Shown here one piece after another: positions 11,856 through 23,260 of a DNA stretch of 64,000 nucleotides (position 1 is its first letter; every line of letters starts with the position of its first letter). Under the pieces are notes generated by a model that ran no database searches, was not told where the DNA came from, and saw only the letters and a program-made list of their open reading frames with translations. The DNA comes from Vandiemenella viatica. Lineage: Eukaryota > Arthropoda > Insecta > Orthoptera > Morabidae. Both the position numbers and the translations under genes were made by a program. The DNA is taken from NCBI GenBank assembly GCA_031002005.1, contig JARYHS010013630.1, forward strand, positions 240,195,539 to 240,259,538, in the 5' to 3' direction.

Positions 11856-12412
11856 AGGGGGCGTCCATTAATTACGTGAAGTATTTATCCGGAATTCCGG
11901 ACCCCCCGCCCCCCCCTTTTCTTGTGAGACTTCGTGAGATTTAATCGGATCCCTCCGACCCTGTGAAATTTTGACGGAGACACCCCCCCCCCTTACGAAT
12001 GGACCTTGCAACTTTTTAAAACCTTTTTTACCCCCCTAAAATCGACTTTCGCGTCATTTGTAGACCATTTTTTTAGCTCTACCATTCTACAAGAATTTCA
12101 AAACCTCACGCGAGATTTCCGTTGACCCTCCCCCTCCCCCTTGGTGAGGTTTCGTGTGATTCCGCCGGACCCCCCCCCTTTTCCTTCACCTCACGTTATT
12201 AATGGACGACGCGACGGTTCGAAACCCCGTATGGGCATCCAGATTTGGGTTTTCCATGGTTTCTCAAATCACTCCAGGCAAATGCCGAGATGCTTCCTTC
12301 TAAAGGCCATGGCCGAATTCCTTCCCATTTCTTGCCCCCCCCCCCCCATCCTTTCCCGTCTCTAAAGACTTCGCTGTTACGAGACGTTAAAAAATATTAA
12401 TGGGCGTCCCCT
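11856..12412. mobile_element. C-rich MITE interrupted by a SINE
   Basis: The left end is 'gggggcgtccattaattacg' at 11856. The right terminal repeat is split: 'cacgttattaatgg' at 12193-12205 and, after the SINE, 'tattaatgggcgtcccc' at 12395-12411. With the SINE and one copy of the duplicated TATTAATGG removed, the right end is a normal inverse of the left. C runs such as 'cccccgccccccccttttc' are subterminal at both ends in the same orientation. There is no coding capacity. Confidence 0.85.
12206..12394 (+). mobile_element. 5'-truncated SINE nested in the MITE
   Basis: It begins just before the B-box-like 'cggttcgaaaccccgt' and keeps the body 'ccagatttgggttttccatg', 'cactccaggcaaatgccgag' and 'ccgtctctaaagacttcg'. 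It ends in a short A-rich tail before 12395. Direct repeats TATTAATGG lie at 12197-12205 and 12395-12403. These are the target duplication and were made from the MITE's own terminal sequence. The tRNA-like A-box region is missing, so this copy was truncated at insertion or lost its head later. Confidence 0.9.
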
Positions 12413-15070
12413 TAGTGCGCCGTTTATTAGGCAAGTTAAAGTGTTACGTTTTATGAACTTACATTCTAGTTTCAGATATCTTCTTTCGTCAACTCAAAAC
12501 GAAAAAAGTAAATTTTCATTTTCATTGAGATAATTGTTTGCATAAAATTTCGCTTTAGCTTTCAAATATTCACTTCTTTTTCATAACTGGTCATTTCTAA
12601 GAACGTAACTCAAATGTCAAGTTGACCTTTATAAGTCACGCAAACCGCTAAATAATCAATTGTGTTGCCTTACTAATGCACTGGATCAACATGCAAACGC
12701 CCTTGAAATTTATTTACATCCTGAAGTATTTTATCACTTCGAAAACAAAATGACATTGGAAATTTGTTTATAACCATTACTGATGGATTCGCGTATTACT
12801 TTATTTCCATGTAACATATGTAGCTGTTCACATTATCGCATACACTAACAGTGAAATTCCAAATAGTTAGTCGTAGATGAATACGCTCAAATGAAACTGC
12901 GTTATTTATGCGCTTATAACGGTGGATACTTTATAGTCCGTTTCTGGCGATTTCAACGTTATAGGCTAATAATCGTATGCGCTTCGGCATCGAAGCAGAG
13001 TAGAGTTAGTTTGTGGCAGCCGTCACCAGGTGGCAGACCTGTTCAGCGATTGGATCAGAGAGATCACAATTAGTACGTAGAAGGAATGAAAATATACAGT
13101 ATTTGTAAATAATTGTTAACGTCAACGTAGTTTTTTTGTCAGTACATGTGTCTTTGCACTTTGAAAGGTGAAAAGGTATGTATCACTATGACATATTACG
13201 ACAGACCCACTAATGTTGCGCAATCATCCTCAACACGACGGAAGGTGCATATCCTGCAGAGGGCAATCAGTGTTTGGTTTGTACAATATTTTCTATACTT
13301 ACCCATGTGCAGAGTAAATTGCACATTTTTCTTTCTCAAAAATATATATCTTACAAACATGGTAACAGTACAGACAGTGGAAGCTGTACACTTAAAACTC
13401 ATCGCATTAATTTCCTTCATTTAATTGTGACAAGCTTTCAAGTGTTCTCCCTACCGTCCCCACCAAAAATATATGTCCCAGTAATGGAGGATATCATTTT
13501 GAAATAATAATTTTAATAATATTCACATGGTGTTCACAGATTAAGAAAGCGCTATACACTCAGCGCTAATTTGTTTTTACCCAACCTCCTGTTTAAACTA
13601 CTATTCTAGTTTACTAATAATAAATGTCTTCTAAAATGTTTATAATTTGATTATCTATTAGCTAAGTGCACTGTTACCGACATCCATACTGAAAATTTAT
13701 CTTTCCAGATATTTTCAAATCACTAATTAATATTAACATCTTTTAACGTCGTTATTATCAGTATCACAAACAGTGTGCTTCTTGTTTTTAGCGCATTACC
13801 TAGTGTAATCAAGTGTGTTACCGCAGTAAGTTTTCAATTATGGTGTTGATATGTACTCCTAGGTATTGTAAATCCACTACCTGAATAAAATACGTACGAG
13901 ATGTCAGGATGAAAATGCTGGGAGATTTTTCCTGATACTGAAGATCATTTTAAAACACTAAAGACGTGCATCCTATCCTCACTAAATACTGAGAACAATG
14001 ATATAGAAGCTAGGTCGTATGACATGCAGGTTTGAACTCAAATTGTGGCTTGGCCTACTATTTACTTTCATTTTGGTACTTTCAGGAATTTGTTCCGTGA
14101 ATACTACCCTTGAACAATTTTGTCACTGGTCCTACGTTTTTTTAATAATAATAATAATAAATAATAAAACGTAAGTCTTAGTTAAAAAACTGCGGTGCGT
14201 CATACGTAATATTATTTCATTGCCATAGTTATTGTCATCACAATTAAACATCTCACTGTTGATACATGTATGCTTATATCAAGTAGTAATTACACATCAG
14301 TGTAGCTTTTAAATATGAAATGGAAATATACGCCTTTCTCACAACTACTGATCGATTAAGTCTTCACCCTAACACAACACAGGCCAAAAATTGGTAGTAT
14401 CTTAACATGCACTGTTCTGAAATAATACTGTATATCAACTAACAAGCAGTCATTACAACTATGACATTAACATTCGGAAAGTAGCATCAAATACGAATAG
14501 CATCAATAAACGATGTAATAGCAAAAATATCCAATCAAGTGAGAACGATTTAAAAAGATTTTGTTCTACTTCCGATTTTTGATGAAAATATTATTTCTAA
14601 TCATATTAGGAACGCTTTAGGCTCTTGTTAGAATCTTAACTAATTACTTAAGTTGAAAGTCGTATCAGTTCAGCAGACAATATTTTTCTAAAATACATTT
14701 AAAAAAATCATTGGTTTCTTTACAGTGTTCTACCATGGTGCAGACACAATGATAGAAGAAAAATTGTTTCATAGGATTATAAATCTTTATAAATGTGTTG
14801 ATTTTCTAAATGTGCTTTAATATAAAATTAAATTCTCAACCTTTCATCAGATTTAAAGTTTTGCGCAGGCTAAAACAATATGGCATCACTATTTTTTTAA
14901 TATTTAAGTTTATTAAATTAGATTTGAATGGTACCCTGCACAATCAGAAACCAAAATTTTCATTTCTCAGGCGAATCTCAGGTTGTTATTTCTATTGTGT
15001 GCAGTGACAAGAAGAAATTTAAGAAGAACTTTGAAATATTAACTGAAGCATTGTTGATCTTCTGTGATGA
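12413..15070. other. Non-coding stretch
   Basis: No supported gene. Several 60-92 codon frames between 12891 and 13507 overlap one another on both strands and show no domain. An (AAT)n microsatellite lies near 14142-14168. No transposon ends are seen. Confidence 0.55.
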
Positions 15071-15535
15071 ACCCGAAGTAGTGTTGTAAAAAAACGGTTT
15101 TTTTTCTGGCTTGAAAAAAAACATGAAAAAAAACTTTGAAAAAAAAAACATGTTTTTTTCTGGAACACGTTTTTTACTAAATCTCAAATTTGTAAGGCAG
15201 TTATCGTTTAAAATGACTGTTTTAGAGTTTATTCTAAGTACTTGTCTTAGTTTAAAATCTACTATATTTTTCTGGTTCAGTAGGAAAAAAATACGAAAAT
15301 ATTGGCAAAATTGACTGAAATTTTCTTTATGAACGGAGATTTCCCGAAGAGACTAGGTTGCGCGAGAAGGAATTTCCATTCCCCAGCCCTACAAAATTAC
15401 CTACAGATCTTTAAAAAAAATTAGGAATTTAAAATTTATCCACGTTTTTTTGCCTTATTGGGTTTTCCTTATATTCGTATACTTGTTAACTCTCAGAGTA
15501 TAGTGGTACTGACTCATTAAATTGTCAGTAAGAGA

Positions 15536-15930
15536 GCGTGCATAAACCACATAGCTCCATTTTAGCCTCCTGTGAACCCCCTCTCCTCCCCCACGTAGCC
15601 CTACGTGGGTTTTGCCTCTCCCCCCCCCGCTCACGAAGCACATAGCTTTCTTCCGTTTTGATTCCAGAAGACATTCTGTACTGTTTTCTCTTGTCAGACT
15701 ACTGTAAATTACATACGGATATAATTAACTGAGGGAAATAAATACTCGCATGTTGTTGTGAGTTCAGTTCCTCATTTTAACTGTGAAAAATGTTACGAAA
15801 GGAAAGTTACGTGGCCTGGCTCGGAATCCGCCCCCCCCTCTCCCCACGTAGCCCAGCGTAACCTTCCAGCTAACCCCTCCTCCCTCTGGACCGAGCCACG
15901 TAGTTTGTGCACGGTCCCTAATTATGAATC
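15536..15930. repeat. Two C-rich, inverted-ended segments
   Basis: 'gtgcataaaccacatagct' at about 15539 and the inverse of 'agccacgtagtttgtgcac' at about 15894-15912 form a related terminal pair. Inner motifs 'acatagctttc' near 15640 and 'gaaagttacgtgg' near 15800 form a second pair. Between each pair lies a C-rich stretch containing 'ccccacgtagccc'. This could be two ~120 bp MITEs or one rearranged copy. There is no coding sequence. They lie inside the outer hAT-like element, so they are either part of it or inserted into it. Confidence 0.45.
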
Positions 15931-15994
15931 GTTTCCTTGCAACCGTTGGTGTAAACAAACGATTGAAAAGAAGTAAAGCTCCTATTTTGTATGA

Positions 15995-16256
15995 TAATAG
16001 ATTTTAATTCAAACTTAAAAGACCGTAATACAGAACTATCGGCACAGTCTTTATGCACAGTGTGTACTTTGCTCACAATTTAAAATTGCAATCTCAAAAT
16101 CTTTTGCGTACAGTACAAGAACAACCAGTAAAAGAAAATTTAACTATTTCTGAAGTTATGGATCTAGAGGAGACAGAAGAAAAGACAGAAAATTCCGACA
16201 CCGACCGAACTAGTGTTGGTAGTGCTGATACTAGTGAATGTGGTACTGACATAGAG
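15995..16256 (+). pseudogene. C-terminal transposase-like remnant of the outer hAT
   Basis: From 15999 the frame reads 'FNSNLKDRNTELSAQSLC', which resembles the R-N-x-L-S segment near the end of hAT dimerisation domains. After a single frame change near 16065-16075 it continues through 'AHNLKLQSQNLL' into an acidic tail, 'VMDLEETEEKTENSDTD' to 'ECGTDIE'. The inner hAT interrupts the frame at 16257. Joined across the insertion, the frame would end two residues later at a TAA (18050-18052), so the insertion hit the last codons. The family call is by eye only; the acidic tail has no distinctive motif. Confidence 0.45.
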
Positions 16257-18035
16257 CAGTGGTCCGCAACCTTTTCCATCTCGCGGCACACCATAAGGTT
16301 ATCCATAAATCTCGCGGCACACCTTACCGGACGGATGGTTTTGCATATACAGCCTCCAAACACGTAAAAAATAATAGCTACAAACAGCGGTTGCATAAAA
16401 TTAATAATCAGGCAGTTTTACATTACTATTAAAGTAAATAATTGTACACATACCTTCAATGTGACACCTGTGCCTGCTTAACTGCACACGGGTGACTGAT
16501 TCGTCCAGAAATCGTTGACAGTGAAAGACTCATTTCTTTATCAACGGATTTGAGTATTTCCCTCTTGGATGTTTTAATCTCAGTCAACGTCGAGAAGCCC
16601 AATTCACATAAATATGTAGTTGAAAATGGCAATAAAACATTAACTGCCATGTCGGAGATAGCCGGATATTCATTCCTTATTGTTAGCCAAAAAGTATCTA
16701 AAGGAACTTCGAGAAGCTTTAATTTCAAATTCTGTCAGCTTTTAAATCTGCGAGTTCCTCTCGAATATTAATTGAAAGATGTTCCGAATTTGCAACGAAT
16801 GGATCACGAACCCAGTCGAAATCTTCAACTCTTTCCCCAAAGTACTTTTTGAATCTCTGTTGCAAGCCTTCTAATTGTTCTTTAATAAGTCCACCACCAT
16901 TTTATTACCGTCATCAAGTGACCATACAGTCGGGAACATCTCATACGACCCATTTTCAATCCTCTGTAACCGAATCCAGCTTGTTCTCAAATCCTTTAAT
17001 CTTATCCATACTAACAAGAATATTTTCGTTCCTACCTTGTATTTTGATGTTCATCTCATTCAAGTGTACGAAAATGTCGGAAAGATATGCCAACTTACAT
17101 AGCCATTCGCCATCTGCGAATAAATCCGTGTACTTATGTTTATCAACAGTCAAAAATGCCTGGACCTCTTCTCTAAGTTCAAATATTCGCGTTAACACCT
17201 TTCCTCGTGACAGCCAACGTACTTCTGTATGTAGCAGGAATGTAGTGTGTTCCGAACCCATTTCCTGACATAAAACGGTATAACTAGCTTCCTGTACTTT
17301 TTCCGAAACACGTACTGTAGCGGTCATAAAAGTTCTTTGTTTTTTTTTCTAATTTTCCAACAACCTACGAAAATAATTGACATCTTTGTTTAACAGAGAA
17401 GAATATTTTGTTGACAAAAGTCGTTTCACTTTACTGGGAACCATTGCAGCGTTGCTGAGTTTTTCATCACATACGATACACTCGGGGATTGGGCACGTTT
17501 TTTCACCACACCAAGAAAACCCATAGGATATGTAACTATCACTATATTTCCTCTGCATTAACTTTTGTTTCATTCTTTCTGGCTCAACAATATCATCAGT
17601 TGCACTCATAGACGGAGCACTCCGTTCAAAGAATTTGTCCATCTTGAAGAAATAAAATTCTGCGAATTTTAATAGAAAATATCAAGACGAACTACTAACA
17701 CAGTTTTCAGACCACTTCAGAGCACAGCTATGATAAAACTGAAGTAACTGAAAGAAACGGGATTTATACACTTCAAAGAAGCCACATTTACGGTGACGAT
17801 TGTTTTTACAGTGATGTCTAACAATGCCCGGTGCAAAGGTACAGCAACAAAATAAATAACATTTAATTTATTAAAATACGACTATACGTAGAAATTCGCG
17901 GCACATGACACTAAAATGTAATTAATAAAAAAAAAATTGGCAATTTATTCCTTATAACTGGTAAAATTTCGCGGCACACCTTTCACCTTGCCGCGGCACA
18001 CCAGTGTGCCGCGGCACACCGGTTGCGGACCACTG
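16257..18035 (-). mobile_element. Nested hAT (ZBED/SCAND3-like) element with perfect 8 bp duplication
   Basis: The termini are 'cagtggtccgcaacc' at 16257 and its exact inverse 'ggttgcggaccactg' ending at 18035, a perfect 15 bp pair. The flanks are identical 8 bp ACATAGAG (16249-16256 and 18036-18043). The subterminal motif CGCGGCACACC occurs twice on the left (about 16282 and 16312) and at least three times on the right (about 17970-18020), with an inverted copy 'ggtgtgccgcgg' at the right end only as the palindrome partner. Such repeats are the usual binding sites of hAT transposases. The length is 1779 bp, short for an autonomous member because the central transposase region is deleted. Confidence 0.95.
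16456..17642 (-). pseudogene. Internally deleted ZBED-type hAT transposase
   Basis: The N-terminal part (17642-17349) reads MDKFFERSAP, then a BED-like finger with C55 and C58, then 'SKVKRLLSTKY'. The two histidines usual in this finger (KRHL.TKH) are replaced by L75 and Y80. A TAG at 17349-17351 follows 'LLEN'; the same frame resumes at once with 'KKKQRTFMTATVRVSEKVQ'. After 'QEASY' it jumps to 'LCQEMGSEHTT' and 'LLHTEVRWLSRGKVL', which in the family lie over a hundred residues apart, so the first catalytic part is deleted. Further stops occur at about 16875-16960, then 'YFGERVEDFDWVRDPF'. The C-terminal block (16728-16456) has the hallmark 'STTYLCELGFSTLTEIK' and ends 'CAVKQAQVSH'. Confidence 0.9.
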
Positions 18036-18304
18036 ACATAGAGGATGAATAAAATTATGTTACCTACATAGATACACTTATGAATCATTATGTGAGACAT
18101 TATATGATTCAGTAAGACTTAAAACACACTTGTAAAATGGAAGTTCCTTAAATAAAACTATAATTTATCAAATTTATTGTTTTCTGAAAAAAAAAAAAAA
18201 AATTTAGAAAAAAAAACACGGGTGCTAGGTTTTTTTTTTCATGTTTTTTTTTCACAAAGCTGAAAAAAATTTTTTTTTTTTCAGTTTGCAACACTAACCC
18301 GAAG

Positions 18305-21300
18305 GTAAACTAATTGGCGCTGATTTGCCGAGTAAAAAGAGTAATACAGAAAACATATTCGAACTAGAAGCAATGTCTCGCAAATAGCCGATAGGTTCTA
18401 AATGCGCCAGGGCTCTAATGATCCAGTTGACGACGAGGCCTAAAACCCAAAAAACAACAACTTCTAAATGCGTCAATAACACACATATACGTAATGAACC
18501 ATCAACTAAAGAGTAATATGGATCAAACAATTCATTATGATCCTGCTAGCTTACCACGAATGTGAAACGGTGGCCTGGAATAAGACTCGAATGAAGTAAG
18601 GAAAATTCTCGCCTGTTTTTGGTCTGTATGCACTGAAAATTTAGTGCATTGCAAAAATTAAATCAATCAACAACATCCATAAACTTTCATTCAACAATGG
18701 AAAAACAGTCGAGGAAACATGTTACATTATTACACCTTTACATGATGCTATTTTGTAATTTCGTAAAAGGCGTACTAGATCATTGTTTGTCTAAGATAGA
18801 AGGACCAGTAAGTTTTCATCCCAGTCTTGTTGTATGAGTTAAGAGGTATGCGATGAGTAGAGTGTAGTGCGTTGTTCTGTGTGTCGTGCACATGAAAATA
18901 AAAGCAGCAGGATCGTGCAGATGCCAGCTTATTCAGGCGTACTTTTCCGAAAGACGCAATATGAATCATCAAGTCTTACCTCTCCATCCCGCAGACGAAT
19001 ACCCTCACTTTGGTATTTAAGCCAGGCGTCTGGTAATCAAACTGGTGTTAAAGAAACGAGCACCGTCTTCTCTCCAACCCCGCTTGCCAAGTTTCCAGTG
19101 AGGAAAATATCTTCAAATGCCGGCGATGAAACCAAGGAATCAGGCAATACACTCCTACTTTATTTATATATGTCACAACTGCGGTCATAACAGTAATATT
19201 AAGGCCAAAGACCTAACAGACTGTCAAAAATGTTAAATAATTAAAAGATGGCACTAAGAAAGTACTAATACTTTTTTATCCTCAACCGTTATATTAGTTG
19301 TTTGTGTTGTTTGTGTGTTGTATGTTCAGTGTAGTATGCTGTTAGTGTTGTGAATGAATGAAATATAGAAGGGAGAAGGTGAAAACCTGTGACGGCCCAT
19401 TCAGGACTATTATCCGAAGGACACTAAGGGGGTCGTCAGGCTTAACGTCCCCATCCTAGGGGCAAATCACATCTTCTACCCTGATGATGAAAATTTCCTC
19501 CAGCACCAGAACTCAGCCGGCTAACCATCACGGTGCCACAACCAACAGAGTGAACAGGTCGGGTAAGCAATTGCCATGAGACCATGCGTTGTGAGTGTAG
19601 CTGTGTTCTTGGGATAGGCCTCTCACACACGGAGTGTGTCCGTTGTGCCCTCTTGTGTGAGGTCGGGGCCACGGTATCGACTGCAGCGCCGCCACGTGTA
19701 CCTCAGTTCCATCTCGAGTCGGAAAGTTCGCCCCCTTCTTCCTCCTCCGCTGCCTCCCCCACCCCCTTATTCCTCTTCTACCAACCTCCCATCCCGCCTG
19801 TCTCGACTCAGAATTCAGTTTAAAATATGGTCTCATTCCAGTAACACTCTTAAAACTTTAGTCATCTGTTCTCAAGTTTAGCCTTTGTGTGAGTGTGTCG
19901 CTCTCTTTAATCATTCCGCTCACATTTAGCACGAAACCACAAACAGCCTCGACCACGAAACTTTGAGGTAGAAATCCTAATTTAAATTCACATTTTTCTC
20001 ATTTATTATTATTTTACCTCAGTTTTTTTCCTTGGCATAGAGAAAAGACACAAGTAATTTTCTCTTGAATATGCAAAACAAAAGCATGAGAACATTGTTA
20101 GTGTTCTTTTTACCGTAACATTATACGGCGCAAATGTATCCACGAAAGTGTGGTACTTAACAAAAACATCGTCGTTACTCTAAAAGAAAGTGGGTTACTG
20201 TGTAACAGATGTCATCATAATATAAATTAGAATAGCCTTCTTTCTAGCAATATCTTTGGTATCTGATAAACACAGAACCGTGTCTAAAATACATATTTAG
20301 AACAGCAAGAATGATTATCACAGGAGCTTATAACTGTGGCTCCAATATAATCGTTAATTAAGAACATTTATATTGACATAAGAAAACTGCAGAACTAATC
20401 CGAGCGTGAACTAGCATAGACAATACAGCAAAAATGGTTGCCGAAATATGGTATGAGAATCCCAATTAATAACTTCTGGTAGAAAATCGACCAAATTATT
20501 CCTCAAATCCTAGGGATGTGAACATAAATCAAGAAGAAATATTCGACTCGTGATTGTGAGGTATCTGCGCTCTGCTCAACTGTTTTTGTTCCAAGTTTAA
20601 AAAAATCTGTTGACAGAATCAAGCATACAGCATATGAGTATACAAATCGTAATGGCTATTGGTTGCAGTAGAACCTTCGTACGCATCTAAGCCGATCTTC
20701 CGTTTGAGCGTGCTCTGAAAAGAAAAAGGAAATTTTGGTCTAACAAGTCTGTTTTGAAATAGTTACAGTGATCAGTAAAGCACTCGGCATTTTACATGTC
20801 CTCACACGTATGTGGATTGGCTTCGGACTTTATAATTATTAATAATATTTTAGAGAAAAGCTACTAAGTTGGCGGATTAAAAAAATTGAAGAAATAATTC
20901 AAATAATATAATTTGCGAATTGACTTTTGAAGGAGATAGTAAGCCACTTCACAACTTTGAGCTTCATATTAAAAAGCACGATACAGCTATCCGTGAGGTG
21001 ATCTCACCAGAAGATTAATGAATTCGTATATAAACCTCTGTATATTTAAAATATGTAAACAAAGCATGAGCGGTTTTGTACCGGTAGTTTGTGCTATTGT
21101 TGAATCAATCTAAAATTATATTACGTGGTATACTTTGATTATAAGTACATAAGCAAAGATTGTATTTATCTTTTTTATCATCATGAGTAACTTCTTTATT
21201 AATATTGGCTAGATGATGAGGAAGAAATTTACAACCCCTTTACCTGGCTCCCTTAATGTACTCTTAGGTATCTTAGAGCCGGATACAATAAGGAAGCATT

Positions 21301-21860
21301 ACTCCAGCACACCATGACTTGAGTTTGAGAAAGAATCGACGCACTCCGCGGTACTACTATCATAACGAAGACAACAATAACTTCAAAAGAAAATAACTGA
21401 CGAGGTTTGTGATTCTAAGTGATCTGATTAACTGGTGTTTGCTTCTAAATTTGTTCTGATCTAACATCTTACCTTAGGAAATCACTCTACATGGCTGAAG
21501 GGTGACATTGAGAAATAAATCTTGGATCCTAAAACTACTATAGCGAAAGAAAATAATTTTACAGAACAGAAAATTTGTAAATATGAGTTTTTACACTCAT
21601 AGAAAATGACAGCAATCTCACGACAGCAGGTAACACCTCTTGTCTGAATGGCCTCTGCGGGCCCCCTATTTCGCTCACTACGCGGCCGGTTCCACCCGCG
21701 GACGGCACTCATCATCCAGAATGAACGCCCGGGTACCACAAGAATATTTAGCTTGATGACAGTTGAATTTAATAGTTGGGTCGATGTTACAAAACGTTTT
21801 ATAAATTTCTTACAATTTGGAAATGAAATATTTATGCATATAAAATACTAAGGATCTACA
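18305..21860. other. Non-coding stretch with one probable dispersed repeat
   Basis: At about 19360-19560 the sequence 'gaagggagaaggtgaaaacc' through 'gtcaggcttaacgtcccc' and 'gaatttcc..cagccggctaaccatcacgg' resembles a known type of dispersed insect repeat, but no ends can be defined. GC-rich patches at 19580-19800 and 21640-21740 contain only overlapping short frames. Nothing else is recognised. Confidence 0.45.
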
Positions 21861-21905
21861 CCAGCAATGCAGGGCATTACAAAAACTATAAGAAAGAGGA
21901 GATAA

Positions 21906-22230
21906 ATGTTCCATGATTACATAGTTCAGATGGACAGTCAAAGACTCACCTCCAAAATCTTCAACACCGTCTCTGGAGGGAAACCATCTTACGCAAAATG
22001 GACGAGGTTAGTCAGAAAAGATCTCGGAAAACTGGAAATTGACCCCAATGAAAATTACAACAGGGATAATTACAGAATGGTGATTAAAGCATCCGATTCT
22101 CTACAATCACTTACAAACAAAACACGACGCCCCGGATCTGGGGGAAATGGATCAAAGAAATAAAAGCCAACCATAGTGCAAGGATGAAGGAATACTGGGC
22201 TAAGAGAAGGTTCGCCCGCCGGAGTTAACA
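21906..22230 (+). pseudogene. C-terminal tail of a LINE ORF2
   Basis: An 85-codon frame starts MFHDYIVQMDSQRLTSKIF and continues '..WTRLVRKDLGKLEID'. After a stop, another frame gives 'ARMKEYWAKRRFARRS'. 'RLT.KIF', 'W...V..DL..L' and a final basic 'ARMKEYW..RR' are the pattern of the extreme C-terminus of insect endonuclease-type LINE ORF2 proteins. The catalytic domains are absent, which fits 5' truncation. A 16-A run at about 22332-22348 may be the poly(A) tail. Confidence 0.65.
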
Positions 22231-22435
22231 GTCACGTGGTCCATAGTGGCCAAAACGAACAAGAATAAAATAGAAAAACCCATATTTCATTCTACGTGTT
22301 TGGCTATGAAGAAGCGTATTTATGAAGATAATTAAAAAAAAAAAAAAAAGATTAGGTACCAAATGTAGCTCCGAAGGCATAATGATATAAAATGCATTGC
22401 TCGTCGATAGAATGATACCTGTTAATGGTGTACAG

Positions 22436-23252
22436 CAGTGCTAGAAATTCGTTTATAAATCCAGGCGTATTTGTTACTCCTAACTTTCAGACTCAGGCGT
22501 AAAATGAAAATGTCCAGGCGTAATTATGTTATAATTATTAAAATACAGATTTTATAGTTTACAACCTACTCCAACACAGTTTAAAACTGTTTATAGGTCT
22601 AAATGTGCCAATATATTATATACCAAAAATTGTGAAATAGGTTAATCTAATTCTTGATTTTATTGTATTTATTACAGTAACTTTTGAATTTTTTACAATG
22701 ATCTTCAGTAGGCACATCAGCTGGTGAGTTACTAAATGTATTTGATTGTTTACTTGGCTTGGTGACACCCTGGATTGCGTGAAGTTGGAGCACGCTTATT
22801 GGTAATAGTCGGAGAGCTGATGTTTCTTCATTTTCTGGTATTCCTCCTTTACCGGTGCTTGTAATATTTTCTCACCACTCCTTGTCTTTACAAATGGTGT
22901 AAAGTCAATAATTTTACGAGACATCTTCACTTCCTTTGTTAAACGAAAAACGCACGAACTAGAATTGTCTTTTACTTCGCGGTGCTTCACCTACACATCT
23001 TCTGAACTTCAGAAACGTATTATTTGAAACTCTGAAGTAGATCAACAACGCGGCAGGAATTATATTATAATTGAAATTAGATATTAGAAATAAACCTGGA
23101 ACATGCGTTTTCACGAAGTACTGAAATGTATTTTTTTAAACAAATTTTTTTGAAGCTTAGGCGTATTTTCTACGCCTTTGACGGAGATTCGGGCGTAAAA
23201 TGAAAAAAATCAGGCGTAATTACGGCTAACACCCGGTCAATTTCGAGCACTG
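22436..23252. mobile_element. hAT-type element with perfect 8 bp duplication and direct subterminal repeats
   Basis: The left end is 'cagtgctagaaattcg' and the inverse right end is 'cagtgctcgaaattgacc'. The flanks are identical GTGTACAG (22428-22435 and 23253-23260). Inside each end lies a block with 'aggcgta' motifs: 'caggcgtaaaatgaaaatg' then 'caggcgtaattatg' on the left (about 22495-22535), and 'gggcgtaaaatgaaaaaaat' then 'caggcgtaattacgg' on the right (about 23190-23225). These blocks are in direct, not inverted, orientation. A 64-codon minus frame (22796-22990) begins MKHREVKDNSSSC and contains 'MSRKIIDFTPFVKTRSGEK'. It may be a transposase remnant but is not recognised. Confidence 0.9.
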
Positions 23253-23260
23253 GTGTACAG

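Larger units (their letters stand above)
15079..18296 (+). mobile_element. hAT-like element with perfect 8 bp duplication, host of a nested hAT
   Basis: The left end is 'tagtgttgtaaaaaaacgg' at 15079. The right end, read inversely from 18296, is 'tagtgttgcaaactgaaa'. Both sides carry the identical 8 bp ACCCGAAG (15071-15078 and 18297-18304). Subterminal A-rich segments with 'catgaaaaaaaa' occur at both ends in inverted orientation. The span is 3218 bp, but 1787 bp of it are the later hAT insertion and its duplicate, leaving about 1.43 kb of original element. Only a C-terminal-like transposase piece is seen (15995-16256), so this is a deleted, non-autonomous copy. Confidence 0.9.
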
